Notes under the pieces: generated by a model
Databases searched by the model: none
What the model was told of the DNA's origin: nothing
Seen by the model: only the letters and a program-made list of their open reading frames with translations
Assembly: GCA_015062925.1 (NCBI GenBank)
Contig: SUTL01000006.1
Coordinates: forward strand, 1-45,330
Reading direction: 5' to 3'
DNA: 45,330 nt
DNA from: Methanobrevibacter thaueri
GTDB lineage: Archaea; Methanobacteriota; Methanobacteria; Methanobacteriales; Methanobacteriaceae
Part shown: positions 17,324 through 26,065 of the stretch, piece after piece
Numbering within the stretch: position 1 is the stretch's first letter
Layout: each line of letters opens with the position of its first letter
Program-made: the position numbers and the translations under genes

Positions 17324-18838
17324 ATAAAAAAACAAATACTAATATTATCAATAATAATCACCCTAATAATAACAATAAGTTCAGTGAATGCATTAAATTA
17401 TAATTCAACAACAAATACAACATTAGACTCCGATAATGAAATAAACCTTCCAGATAATTTAGAAAATAAAATTAAAAATGCAAATGTTAATGAAGAAATC
17501 CAAATTGAACCTGGAACATACACTCTTCATAATATAAACCTAACAAAAAACATCACATTATCCGGAAAGGGAAATCCAAGAGATATAATCATTGATGGAG
17601 AGAAAAAAACAAGCATATTCCTAATTAGAAATGACAGTGTTCATGTGACATTTAAAAACATTACATTTATAAATGCAGATGTTAAAGGATTTGGTGGAGC
17701 CATATCCATGGAAACCGGACATGTTTGGGTGGACAATTGTATTTTTATCAATAACACCGCCAGCGTGAATGCCGGAGGAATATCCAACTATGGAAATGAA
17801 AATATTCGAGGAGAATTACATGTGAACAACACCCTATTCATAAACAATCATGGTGGTCATGATGGAGGTGCAATAACCACATGTTATGCTGATTCATATA
17901 TTTATAATACTGTTTTCATTAATAATTCTGCACATAGAGATGGTGGAGCTATAAGAGTAAGTGTATCAGGATATGGGGATGTCAAGGATTGTATTTTCAT
18001 GTTTAACCATGCTGATGAATGGGGAGGAGCATATTATAGTTGGTCTGGAACATCAAATATAGAAAAATGTATTTTCCTAAACAATACTGCCGGAACAAAT
18101 GGTGGAGCAGTAATGGTATCTGGAAATATTAATTTAAAAAACTCCATCATCATGAATAATAATGGAGGGGAAACCGGAGGATCATTTTACATTCAACAAC
18201 CAATGTATGATGCAACAACAGTGATAAATATCCATAATAATCTAATAACAAATAACACTTCACCATATGGTAAAGAAATATTCATCAAATGGAATGATAC
18301 CAAACATTTATTCACAAAATTCAATAATAACGACTGGGGAGATGAAAATCCTAATGATTCATCAATTATTGATCCTGACAATATCACTTCCAGAAGTAAA
18401 GTCACATCAACAATCAAATCAAATCTCTTAAATACTTTAAATTTAAATTTATTAAATAATTATGTTGATTTAATTAAAAATTATTATCCTAAGGATTATT
18501 TTAATAATATTGAAGAAAATATTAATACTTCTTCTCATAAGAATAATAATAGTCAGATAAACAATGATAAAAAGATTGAAGAATCAGTTCCACATAATGA
18601 TTCTGCTGCAAATATAAAATCAAATTCAACACAACAAAATAATAAAATAAACAGCAACCCCTCTACTGTATCTGTATCCAATTATGGGAAAAACGATAAA
18701 AAAGCATATGAGTTAAATGAAACCGGTTCAAGTATAAGTAAAACAACATCACAAATACAACCTATTTATATCATAATAATGTTAATTATTTTTCTAGCTG
18801 CATTAATCACAGGTTATAAAAAAGAAAAAATATTATAA
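17324..18838 (+). CDS. Membrane-anchored adhesin-like beta-helix protein with apparent ATA start
   Basis: A 505-codon frame counted from ATA 17324, including the stop (504 residues). The signal peptide is KKQILILSIIITLIITISS then VNA (residues 2-23). A beta-helix spans about 60-330 with Pmp-like GGAIS / NNTA / GGISNYG repeats. An Asn/Ser-rich stalk at about 370-475 leads to a C-terminal transmembrane helix (about 478-498) and a KKEK tail. Automated callers would start at GTG 17384 and lose the signal peptide. AGGAGG eight bases upstream supports initiation at the ATA, or at an ancestral ATG now mutated. The gene meets the next adhesin tail to tail with a six-base overlap. Confidence 0.8.
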   Translation: MKKQILILSIIITLIITISSVNALNYNSTTNTTLDSDNEINLPDNLENKIKNANVNEEIQIEPGTYTLHNINLTKNITLSGKGNPRDIIIDGEKKTSIFLIRNDSVHVTFKNITFINADVKGFGGAISMETGHVWVDNCIFINNTASVNAGGISNYGNENIRGELHVNNTLFINNHGGHDGGAITTCYADSYIYNTVFINNSAHRDGGAIRVSVSGYGDVKDCIFMFNHADEWGGAYYSWSGTSNIEKCIFLNNTAGTNGGAVMVSGNINLKNSIIMNNNGGETGGSFYIQQPMYDATTVINIHNNLITNNTSPYGKEIFIKWNDTKHLFTKFNNNDWGDENPNDSSIIDPDNITSRSKVTSTIKSNLLNTLNLNLLNNYVDLIKNYYPKDYFNNIEENINTSSHKNNNSQINNDKKIEESVPHNDSAANIKSNSTQQNNKINSNPSTVSVSNYGKNDKKAYELNETGSSISKTTSQIQPIYIIIMLIIFLAALITGYKKEKIL

Positions 18839-20911
18839 TTTAGACTTCATTTCACGAATATCATCACGATAATAAAATCCAATTGTTAAAATAATAATCA
18901 GAATAATGAATGAAATACCTGTAACTTTAAAAAACTCATCCTCATCAATTAAAATTTGTTTAACAACAGATTGTTTTACAGAACCTCCCGCATTATCAGA
19001 AGTACTTTTAGAAGCACTTGCAGGGGAATTAGTATTCTCAACATTGTAATTTTGAGCAACATTATTCGGATTATTCAAACTATTGGCCGGATCTGTTTTA
19101 TGAGATTGAGTACTGTTACCAGTATTGTCACTACTTTCTTTGTTAGAATCACCATTTCCCATATTAGAATCCCCACCATTTCCTCCACCATTACCATTAC
19201 CCTCAATATCCTCATAAATTTGATAATTAGGAATGGAAGGATAAGAATACTCAGGTGTTTTTCCATTAATATTTTGAGAATCCTGTTTAATTTCACCATT
19301 AAATGTATTATCTCTTTGAGAATAATCCACAGTAGCTTTTACAATATCCCCATCATCAGCATCAACAGCAAATGTTGCAATTCCACCACTAACAGTTAAA
19401 GTAACCGTGTTTCCATCATCAGTTGTATAGGATAAAGTTCTATCCGGAAGTAAACTAGCAATATTACCCTTTGAATCAATGAAAGAAGCTTGAAATTGAT
19501 TTTTACCAACCTGTTTTACAACAAATTTAATATTGTTTGTTTTAATTTTCGGACATAACGTATTATAATCACTATACCAGTTATCACCAATATCCAATCG
19601 ATTACCAGTATCCTGATAAAAGGTTTCTTTAGCTTCAACTTCACGACCATGATTTGAAAATATTACATTATAACTAATATCCTGATTATTTGGTTTAACA
19701 TAATTATCGAAAAACTTAATACCATTACCGTTATTGTCGGAAATAATATTAGATTGAATTTTATTACTGCCAATATTAGCAATAGCTAAACCATCACCTT
19801 TATTTTGATGAATAATATTGGAATTAATATTAATATTATCCCCAGCATCATTAATTATAATTCCACCATGATTTTTAGTGATGGAATTCTTATTAATATA
19901 AACATCACTAGGAGCTTTACCATATTTAACACCATCAAGAGATTTTGCTAGATTAATACCTCCCCCAGCATTTTCAGATATTTTATTATCATGAATATAG
20001 ATTTTATTTGAATCCGCCACACCTATACCAACACCATCATTATCCACAATATCATTTTTGAAAATGTATGTGAAACTGGATTTGACAATTAATATTCCGT
20101 TTTTAGAATTTTTAATATTATTTTTAGTAATATTCAAATATTTGGTGTTTAGAGAAATAATTCCATTATGTTTGGTTGAAATATCATTTTTAACAATACT
20201 AATATAATTGGAACCATCTATTTTAATTCCATCACCATCTCCTTTAATATTAAACCCTTTAACTTTAGTTAAAGAAGCATTTTTCCCTTTAATTGTAATA
20301 ACCGGTTTTGATGAAGTTGATTTTAAAGTGGTTTCAACATTACTTAATAAGGTTAAACTTTTAGAGATAACGAGGTTAATACCGGAATAACTTTTACCTC
20401 TAAATAATATTATATTATTTGCTTTTGCATTATCAATAATTTTTTGAATTTCAAAATTATTCAACCCCTCATCAACAACACGAGTATTGGACATTGTAAT
20501 TGTGGTGGTGAGAGATGAAGCTTTATATTTTGAATTTCCACTAAATTTAGAAACAATTTTATATGATCCATCATCCAATCTAAGCTGTAATGATGCAATT
20601 CCTAATGAATCTGTGTTTATATTATAATTTTTAGTATTCACTGTAAATGTGATTTTAACATTGGAAATTGGTTTGTCATTATTATCTGTTAATTTAACTT
20701 TAAAGTAATCTCCGATTACATCAAAATTTGTTTTACTTGAAACATCAATATGTGTAGTTTCTTTAGAGGTTTGTAAAACTTGAGTATCATTGGATATTTT
20801 AAGAATTGAATCATTAACATCTGTAGTATTATCAATTTCCTGACTAGCACTTGAATTTAATGTTAATAGTATGAATGCTAAAAGTATAATTATTATAAAA
20901 TATTTCTTCAT
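18833..20911 (-). CDS. Membrane-anchored adhesin-like protein: Ig-like domain plus NosD-type beta-helix
   Basis: A 692-residue protein. The signal peptide is within residues 1-25 (KKYFIIIILLAFILL). An Ig-like domain at about 60-145 is followed by a NosD-type beta-helix at about 150-450 (INKNSITKNHGG, GDNININSN units) and a second small beta domain at about 455-535. A Gly/Asn/Ser low-complexity spacer (about 565-640) leads to a C-terminal transmembrane helix and a charged tail ending MKSKL. Start: of three in-frame ATGs, the third (20911) is preferred because AAGGTGG sits nine bases upstream, while the second immediately abuts that site. It shares the anchor design of the convergent gene at 17324-18838. 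Confidence 0.85.
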   Translation of the reverse strand: MKKYFIIIILLAFILLTLNSSASQEIDNTTDVNDSILKISNDTQVLQTSKETTHIDVSSKTNFDVIGDYFKVKLTDNNDKPISNVKITFTVNTKNYNINTDSLGIASLQLRLDDGSYKIVSKFSGNSKYKASSLTTTITMSNTRVVDEGLNNFEIQKIIDNAKANNIILFRGKSYSGINLVISKSLTLLSNVETTLKSTSSKPVITIKGKNASLTKVKGFNIKGDGDGIKIDGSNYISIVKNDISTKHNGIISLNTKYLNITKNNIKNSKNGILIVKSSFTYIFKNDIVDNDGVGIGVADSNKIYIHDNKISENAGGGINLAKSLDGVKYGKAPSDVYINKNSITKNHGGIIINDAGDNININSNIIHQNKGDGLAIANIGSNKIQSNIISDNNGNGIKFFDNYVKPNNQDISYNVIFSNHGREVEAKETFYQDTGNRLDIGDNWYSDYNTLCPKIKTNNIKFVVKQVGKNQFQASFIDSKGNIASLLPDRTLSYTTDDGNTVTLTVSGGIATFAVDADDGDIVKATVDYSQRDNTFNGEIKQDSQNINGKTPEYSYPSIPNYQIYEDIEGNGNGGGNGGDSNMGNGDSNKESSDNTGNSTQSHKTDPANSLNNPNNVAQNYNVENTNSPASASKSTSDNAGGSVKQSVVKQILIDEDEFFKVTGISFIILIIILTIGFYYRDDIREMKSKL

Positions 20912-21205
20912 TTTCCTCATCCACCTTCTTTTCATAATAATTAATTATATTGATAATAAACTTCCGATTATGATAAATGAAATTTTTTTAATATCGAATT
21001 GTAATTATATTCATTATGATATATAATAATTATTATATGAAGATTTTAATTATAATACTAGTTATCCCTACTAAAACAATGAAAAATCCCTAAATAAATC
21101 TGAAAAATAAAATACTTGAAAAATAGTTAAAAACAAAGTATAATACAACTGATTAAATATTCACGTTAAATACCAGGATAAATATTGCATTACAATATGA
21201 AAACC

Positions 21206-21214
21206 TATTTAAAA
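21206..21214 (+). promoter_or_regulatory. TATA-like box for a probably leaderless SpoIIM-family transcript
   Basis: TATTTAAAA lies 27-35 bases before the ATG at 21241, and no Shine-Dalgarno sequence is present. That spacing would put the transcript start at or near the ATG. The rest of the gap from 20912 holds the divergent adhesin promoter and nothing else recognised. Confidence 0.35.
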
Positions 21215-21240
21215 CAAAATATAACATAATATTAAATATA

Positions 21241-21864
21241 ATGACAAATATCAAAAAATTAATTGCAGAAACAATAACTGATAATAAGAAATTAATAATT
21301 GGATTATATGCTCTGTTTATCATTACATTTATTATTTCATGGATTATCAACACTCCCCGAATAGAAGATATAACACGCAACGTAACCTCATTAAACACTC
21401 CCGGTGAAGGAATCAGTGCTTTTGAAATTCTAATTAATAATGAATTAAGTGGAGCTATAGTATATTTAGGATCCATATTATTTGGAATTATGGCATTCAT
21501 ATCAATATTATTTAATGGTTACACTATAGGTGGATTAGGACCATTATTTGCTAAAATAATACCTAATGGAGGTATTTTATATATAATTTACTTAATTCCA
21601 CATGGGATTTTTGAATTCACCGGAATGGTTTTTGAATCTGCAGGAGGAATATTACTATTCCTATTCCTATGGAGATTCATTAAAACATTAAGAAATAATT
21701 CCAATAGTGCTTCTGATGCCTTTGATATGACTAAGAAAATATTAATTCAAAGTTTAATATTATATGTTATTGCAGTGATTCTAAATCTTATTGCAGCACC
21801 AATTGAAGCATATTTTTCAACATCATTTTCACAGTTCATAATGAGTATTTTCGGATTAATGTAA
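21241..21864 (+). CDS. SpoIIM/DUF95-family integral membrane protein
   Basis: A 207-residue protein with about five transmembrane helices. The family signature is seen in the GSILFGIMAFISILFNGYTIGG region and especially IYLIPHGIFEFTGM, like the PHGIFE motif of stage II sporulation protein M. Archaea do not sporulate; archaeal members are widespread and of unknown function, with membrane remodelling or transport suggested. The length matches stand-alone archaeal homologues. The gene appears leaderless, 48 bases upstream of a CstA-like gene on the same strand that has its own TATA box. Confidence 0.8.
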   Translation: MTNIKKLIAETITDNKKLIIGLYALFIITFIISWIINTPRIEDITRNVTSLNTPGEGISAFEILINNELSGAIVYLGSILFGIMAFISILFNGYTIGGLGPLFAKIIPNGGILYIIYLIPHGIFEFTGMVFESAGGILLFLFLWRFIKTLRNNSNSASDAFDMTKKILIQSLILYVIAVILNLIAAPIEAYFSTSFSQFIMSIFGLM

Positions 21865-21880
21865 CTTCAATTCAAAACGT

Positions 21881-21890
21881 ATATATAATT
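21881..21890 (+). promoter_or_regulatory. TATA-like box for the CstA-family gene
   Basis: ATATATAATT is 23-32 bases upstream of the ATG at 21913, which has no ribosome site. Leaderless transcription from this box is the simplest reading. Confidence 0.35.
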
Positions 21891-21912
21891 AATATTATTA
21901 TATTAAAGAATA

Positions 21913-23298
21913 ATGTATAGCTTTATTATTTGTTTTTTAACATTAATTGCATCTTATTTTATTTATGGTAAACTAGTTGAGAAAATAGCTGGAGTGGATG
22001 GAAGTCAGCAAACACCAGCATACAGACTGCAAGATAATGTTGATTACATGCCATTGTCTAAACTTAAGAATTTTCTCATTCATTTTTTAAACATTGCTGG
22101 TTTAGGCCCGATTTTTGGAGCTATACAAGGAGCATTATTTGGTCCAGCAGCATTTTTATGGATTACTTTAGGTACTATTTTCATTGGATGTGTTCATGAT
22201 TTCTTCTCAGGATTCATGTCACTTCGAGAAGATGGATATACAATGCCCAATATTATTTCAAAGTATTTGGGAAATCGACTTCAGAAATTTGTTGCAATAT
22301 TAATTATAATCACAGGGATTCTTGTTTCAGCCACTTTTGCAAAAGGTGCTGCGGAACTTATCAGTAATCTGACAAGCATTCCCGTAGTTATTTGTATAAT
22401 AGGAATTTTTATTTATTTTTTAATTGCAACCCTATTTCCAATTGATAAAATTATTGGAAAAATATATCCTATTTTTGGGGCATTATTGTTGATTATGGCT
22501 GCGATAATGATGATAGGAGTAATTATAAATCCATCATATAATATTCCTGAATTCACAACACAGGGATTATATTTAACTGAAAAAAGTATTTTCCCATATT
22601 TATTCATAACCATTGCCTGTGGAGCAATATCCGGTTTTCACGCATCCCAATCTCCAATTGTTACAAGATGTCTGGAAAATGAGAATGATGCAAGACCGGT
22701 GTTTTTTGGATCAATGGTTTTAGAAGGAATAATTGCACTTTGCTGGGCTGCAATTGCAATGGCATTTTTCCATGGCCAACCTCAACTTGCAGCAATTTAC
22801 AGTGCTGCACCATCAGTTGCAGTTAATGAAATGGCAATGAAATTAGTAGGGCCAATTGGTTTAGTTTTAACCGTGATTGGAGTTGTTATTTGCCCAATTA
22901 CTTCAGGAGACACTGCACTTAGAAGTTCAAGAATAACAATTAGTGATGAACTAAAACAAAAACATGATAAACTAAGTACAAGATTGAAAATTACAATACC
23001 ATTGTTTTTAGCATCTTTCGGATTAACATTCATTGATTTTAGTTTAATATGGAGATATTTCGCATTTTCCCAATTAGTAATAGCTACTATGGTATTATAT
23101 ACTGCAACCGCATATTTAATTAAAAAACAAAAACAATATCTTATCACATTAATCCCTGCACTTATATGTACTTTAATTTCAATTGGATATATTTTACAAT
23201 CCCCTGAAGGTTTAAGATTACCTTCAATGACTGCGAATATAATTTCAATTATATTAACCGTTATTATTGGTGTAATTTTCATTAAAAAATTCAATTAA
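21913..23298 (+). CDS. cstA: CstA-family carbon starvation/peptide transporter
   Basis: A 461-residue polytopic membrane protein with about 12 helices. CstA signatures include GPIFGAIQGALFGPAAFLWI, GCVHDFFSGFMSLREDG, ACGAISGFHASQSP and CPITSGDTALRSSR. It is shorter than E. coli CstA (about 700 residues) and matches the short form lacking the C-terminal extension. E. coli CstA/BtsT take up peptides or pyruvate; in a methanogen amino acids, peptides or pyruvate are possible substrates. There is no partner gene in an operon. The symbol reflects family membership, not a tested function. Confidence 0.9.
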   Translation: MYSFIICFLTLIASYFIYGKLVEKIAGVDGSQQTPAYRLQDNVDYMPLSKLKNFLIHFLNIAGLGPIFGAIQGALFGPAAFLWITLGTIFIGCVHDFFSGFMSLREDGYTMPNIISKYLGNRLQKFVAILIIITGILVSATFAKGAAELISNLTSIPVVICIIGIFIYFLIATLFPIDKIIGKIYPIFGALLLIMAAIMMIGVIINPSYNIPEFTTQGLYLTEKSIFPYLFITIACGAISGFHASQSPIVTRCLENENDARPVFFGSMVLEGIIALCWAAIAMAFFHGQPQLAAIYSAAPSVAVNEMAMKLVGPIGLVLTVIGVVICPITSGDTALRSSRITISDELKQKHDKLSTRLKITIPLFLASFGLTFIDFSLIWRYFAFSQLVIATMVLYTATAYLIKKQKQYLITLIPALICTLISIGYILQSPEGLRLPSMTANIISIILTVIIGVIFIKKFN

Positions 23299-23332
23299 AA
23301 TAAATATCCTGTTATATCCAAAATTATTAAAT

Positions 23333-23452
23333 TTAATTTAAAAAAAATAAAAATGGAGTAATTAAACTCTTTTGAGTAATATTACCGACTTCAATTGAAT
23401 TTTCAGCATTCATCTGATATAAAACTCCACCAACTTCAATAACCCCCTCTAA
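23333..23452 (-). other. In-frame open stretch just after the CPBP protease stop
   Basis: Immediately beyond the TAA at 23453-23455 the same frame stays open for 39 codons (LEGVIEVGGVLYQMNAENSI... to QKSLITPF) before the next TAA. Its amino-acid composition looks coding-like for about 30 codons. It could be a lost C-terminal extension, a remnant of a deleted gene or a tiny ORF starting at the internal ATG. Evidence is weak. Confidence 0.25.
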
Positions 23453-24334
23453 TTAAATCAATTTACACTCATTTGTTTTTTCACTAAACCATCCTTGTCT
23501 ATTGCCTATGTAGTATAAGGCAAATGCAGTGACAAATGTAAGAATCATTGATGATACGAAATTGGTTAAGGTAATTGTTGATGTGGCCACGTCAAATCCT
23601 AAAGCTACAATCATAGCAGACATAAAATTATTCACACTATGAAAAGCTGAACCCGGTTCTAAACCATTAGTCTTCCAAGCAAAAAACCCTAAAATAAGAC
23701 CATCAATAAACACACCAAGCACACCTAAAATACTATAAGAATGCATTAATGCAAAAATTACTGCTTGAAGAACACATGCAAGGACAGGTATCTTGAACCA
23801 TGACCCTATAGTTTGCATTACAAAACCTCTCATGAAATATTCTTCTGCAATACACTGCAAAGGAACAATTATTAAACATATGACAAAAAATGTTAGTGTT
23901 AAGGTATTAGGACCTTGTCTCCCATTTACAATAGCAAATAAGATATTATAAATCAAATATATTGCTAACGGAATAGTTAAACATTTAAAATAAAGTTTCC
24001 AATTCCATCCCCCACGAGATGAAGAATATGAAGAAAAGGGCCTATCACGAACAATCTTAGAAGCAACATAAATTGAAGGAATAAACATAACTACAGACAG
24101 ATAACTAATATAACTTGCAATTTCAGAATTTAAAGATTCATATCCTCCCATAATTAATGGAGAAATAACCTCAAAACCATAAACCATACCACAAATTGTA
24201 ACCAGTAACATTTGTAATGCTAAATAAATAATAGCTCCAATCACAAGCACAATCAATGGTTTATACCATTTATATTTATCAAAAGTTCTCGGAAAAGTAA
24301 TATAGTCAGAGAATTTATTATCATTTTCACTCAT
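23453..24334 (-). CDS. CPBP-family intramembrane glutamic protease
   Basis: A 293-residue membrane protein with about eight helices. The three CPBP (CAAX protease/bacteriocin-processing) motifs are present: EEYFMR (Glu164, Glu165, Arg169), FALMHS (the FxxxH motif), and HSVNNF (HxxxN) near the C-terminus. Family members cleave substrates within the membrane; archaeal substrates are mostly unknown. There is no ribosome site before the ATG, and an AT-rich TATA-like stretch lies about 25-35 bases upstream, suggesting a leaderless transcript. It is adjacent to a decayed HEPN gene, with no bacteriocin-like gene visible nearby. Confidence 0.88.
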   Translation of the reverse strand: MSENDNKFSDYITFPRTFDKYKWYKPLIVLVIGAIIYLALQMLLVTICGMVYGFEVISPLIMGGYESLNSEIASYISYLSVVMFIPSIYVASKIVRDRPFSSYSSSRGGWNWKLYFKCLTIPLAIYLIYNILFAIVNGRQGPNTLTLTFFVICLIIVPLQCIAEEYFMRGFVMQTIGSWFKIPVLACVLQAVIFALMHSYSILGVLGVFIDGLILGFFAWKTNGLEPGSAFHSVNNFMSAMIVALGFDVATSTITLTNFVSSMILTFVTAFALYYIGNRQGWFSEKTNECKLI

Positions 24335-24396
24335 AAATATCTATTTGTTTAAAACTAATTATATATTATTTACCTATTTAGTTATCAATAATATTA

Positions 24397-24743
24397 CTAA
24401 TTTTCTAAATTTTTTAATAATAAATGGATATCTTTTGTTGTTTTTTAGCATTTATTTCTAAAACCTTGATAATAATCGGATTATGATATCCTCTTAATTT
24501 ACTCAAAATTTCGGCTAAATCAACTTTGTCGTCATTACCAAAAGTTTTTAAACAATTTATAAGAGTTTCATGTGGTCTATCCTGAAATCCTAAAGGAAAA
24601 TGGTTATTTTCGAAATAATCCTTCACACAATGATAGCAAGAATAATAGTACTGCCCAACAGCTGAACGTTGATAAGCTTCACCAGAAGAATGGCCCTCCA
24701 AGTGAACTCCCACATCATGAAATTCTTTCCAATCAAAACTTAT
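24397..24743 (-). pseudogene. Decayed HEPN-domain protein
   Basis: The intact part reads FDWKEFHDVG... RSAVGQYYYSCYHCVKDYF... LSKLRGYHN, matching small HEPN proteins that usually begin M-S/T-FDW and end LRxxRNxADYD...A..I...L. After LRGYHN (24480) the expected DYYQGF is in another frame (24460-24477), EINAKK returns to the original frame (24441-24458), and KDIHLLLKNLEN then a stop is again in the second frame (24397-24435). This implies at least three small indels. The codon at the family start position is ATA (24741-24743). An open frame of 113 codons remains from GTG 24755 but with a scrambled tail. No nucleotidyltransferase partner is visible. The parent was probably a toxin or RNase-type HEPN protein. 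Confidence 0.55.
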
Positions 24744-24755
24744 AATAATTACCAC

Positions 24756-25181
24756 AAATCTAGAGATAATAAATTTTTCACAGTGCCATCGTAAAAAGAC
24801 AAGTTTCTAATTTCTCTATTGATTCTTTTTATCTCTCCCACTCATCAAAAGATTCATTCCCTCCTTTAACATATATACTAGTTTATTGAAACTTGGAATT
24901 TCAGGATTCTTTATCAAACTCCAATGCAAAAATATTGCTTGGAAAATGATTTTTCACTATAGGAGTGGCTTTTTCAATTCAAATAATACTTCAAAAAAAT
25001 GGAAGAATAGAAAAAAGATATCAAGAGTTAACATTTTGACAGTCCCCATTAAATTCAAAACAAAAAATATATTACATATTTAAATCCAAATTTAATATAA
25101 TGCATACAGAATATTTTTAAAATAATTATTATAAACTTATTTGAAATTAGTTTATTTAAATAAAAATATAGAAAAAATATA
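24756..25181. other. Gene-poor region with possible transposon remnant
   Basis: About 425 bases without a convincing gene. On the minus strand about 45 codons stay open between roughly 24810 and 24945 and end MLKEGMNLLMSGRDKKNQ. CATTTTGACAGTCCCC at about 25031-25046 resembles the GGGACTGTC terminal repeats of some insertion sequences, but no matching inverted copy was found. A short plus-strand frame at 24886-25083 has no homology that I recognise. TTTATTTAAA at 25151-25160 is a TATA candidate for the methylase gene, which lacks a ribosome site. Confidence 0.3.
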
Positions 25182-25820
25182 ATGGAGAGTAGAATCTTGA
25201 GTTATAAAACAGAACAAGAAGAATTTTGGGCAGGAGATTTTGGAGAAAAATATACCGAACGAAACAATGATGCAAACATTGTATGTTCCAATATATCCAT
25301 TTTTTCAAAAATCTTTAATCGAACAAAAAATGTAAAAAGTTGTTTAGAATTAGGGGCAAATAGAGGACTAAACCTTTTGGCCATAAGTAATTTAATTCCA
25401 GATATTAATATGAAAGCAATTGAAATAAATGAAGTTGCAGCTGAAAAATGCTCTAAAATTCCAAACGTGGAAGTTTTTAAAGGAAGCATTCTTGATTATC
25501 AAATAGAATCAGAAACATATGATTTAACATTTACAAAAGGTGTTTTAATCCATATTGCTCCAGAGAAACTGGAAAATATATATGAAATACTATATAAATC
25601 TTCAAAAAAATATATAATGGTAGCAGAGTATTATAATCCAACTCCTGTTGAATTAAATTATAGAGGAAATACTGGAAAACTTTTTAAACGAGATTTTGCA
25701 GGAGAAATATTAGATAAATATCCCGATTTAGAATTAATCGATTATGGTTTTATTTATCATCGAGATTATAATTTTCCACAAGACGACATGACCTGGTTTT
25801 TAATGGAAAAAAAATCATAA
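25182..25820 (+). CDS. Pseudaminic-acid-biosynthesis-associated methylase (SAM methyltransferase)
   Basis: A 212-residue protein opening with KTEQEEFWAGDFGEKYTERN, the hallmark of the methylase family that accompanies pseudaminic acid (Pse) genes in bacteria. The SAM-binding motif I is LELGANRGLNL (about residues 55-65), followed by acidic AIEINE and the post-motif segment FTKGVLIHIAP. The Pse operon begins 1.8 kb downstream on the same strand, beyond the flippase, and fits this assignment. It probably O- or N-methylates a nonulosonic sugar or its precursor. There is no ribosome site; a TATA-like TTTATTTAAA 22-31 bases upstream suggests a leaderless transcript. Confidence 0.75.
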   Translation: MESRILSYKTEQEEFWAGDFGEKYTERNNDANIVCSNISIFSKIFNRTKNVKSCLELGANRGLNLLAISNLIPDINMKAIEINEVAAEKCSKIPNVEVFKGSILDYQIESETYDLTFTKGVLIHIAPEKLENIYEILYKSSKKYIMVAEYYNPTPVELNYRGNTGKLFKRDFAGEILDKYPDLELIDYGFIYHRDYNFPQDDMTWFLMEKKS

Positions 25821-25961
25821 AACTATAATAATATATTCCTTTAACCAAAACTACTTAAAAAAAGCAATGAATAAAATAAAAAACAAAATTATCCTAAAAC
25901 AACATCAAAAAATATCAAAAAAAGGCAAATATTATTAATTTGAAAAATTAAAATTATTATT

Positions 25962-25977
25962 TGACACAATTGTGTCA
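25962..25977. promoter_or_regulatory. Perfect 16-bp palindrome between convergent genes
   Basis: TGACACAATTGTGTCA is a perfect palindrome in the 245-base gap between the methylase and the convergent flippase gene. As RNA it forms a six-bp stem with an AATT loop on either strand, with T-rich flanks, so a bidirectional terminator is possible. As DNA it looks like a dimeric-regulator site, although no gene starts here. Confidence 0.45.
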
Positions 25978-26065
25978 TTTTAAAAATTTTGTATTACATA
26001 CATTTTTTTAAAATTCCTTAAAATTAAGATTTGGAAAAGTTAATCTTTTCTAAATCTAATATAAT

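Noticed and set aside
24886-25083. Plus-strand 65-codon frame in the gene-poor region
   Set aside because: No ribosome site, biased composition and no recognised motif; it overlaps a possible mobile-element scar on the other strand.
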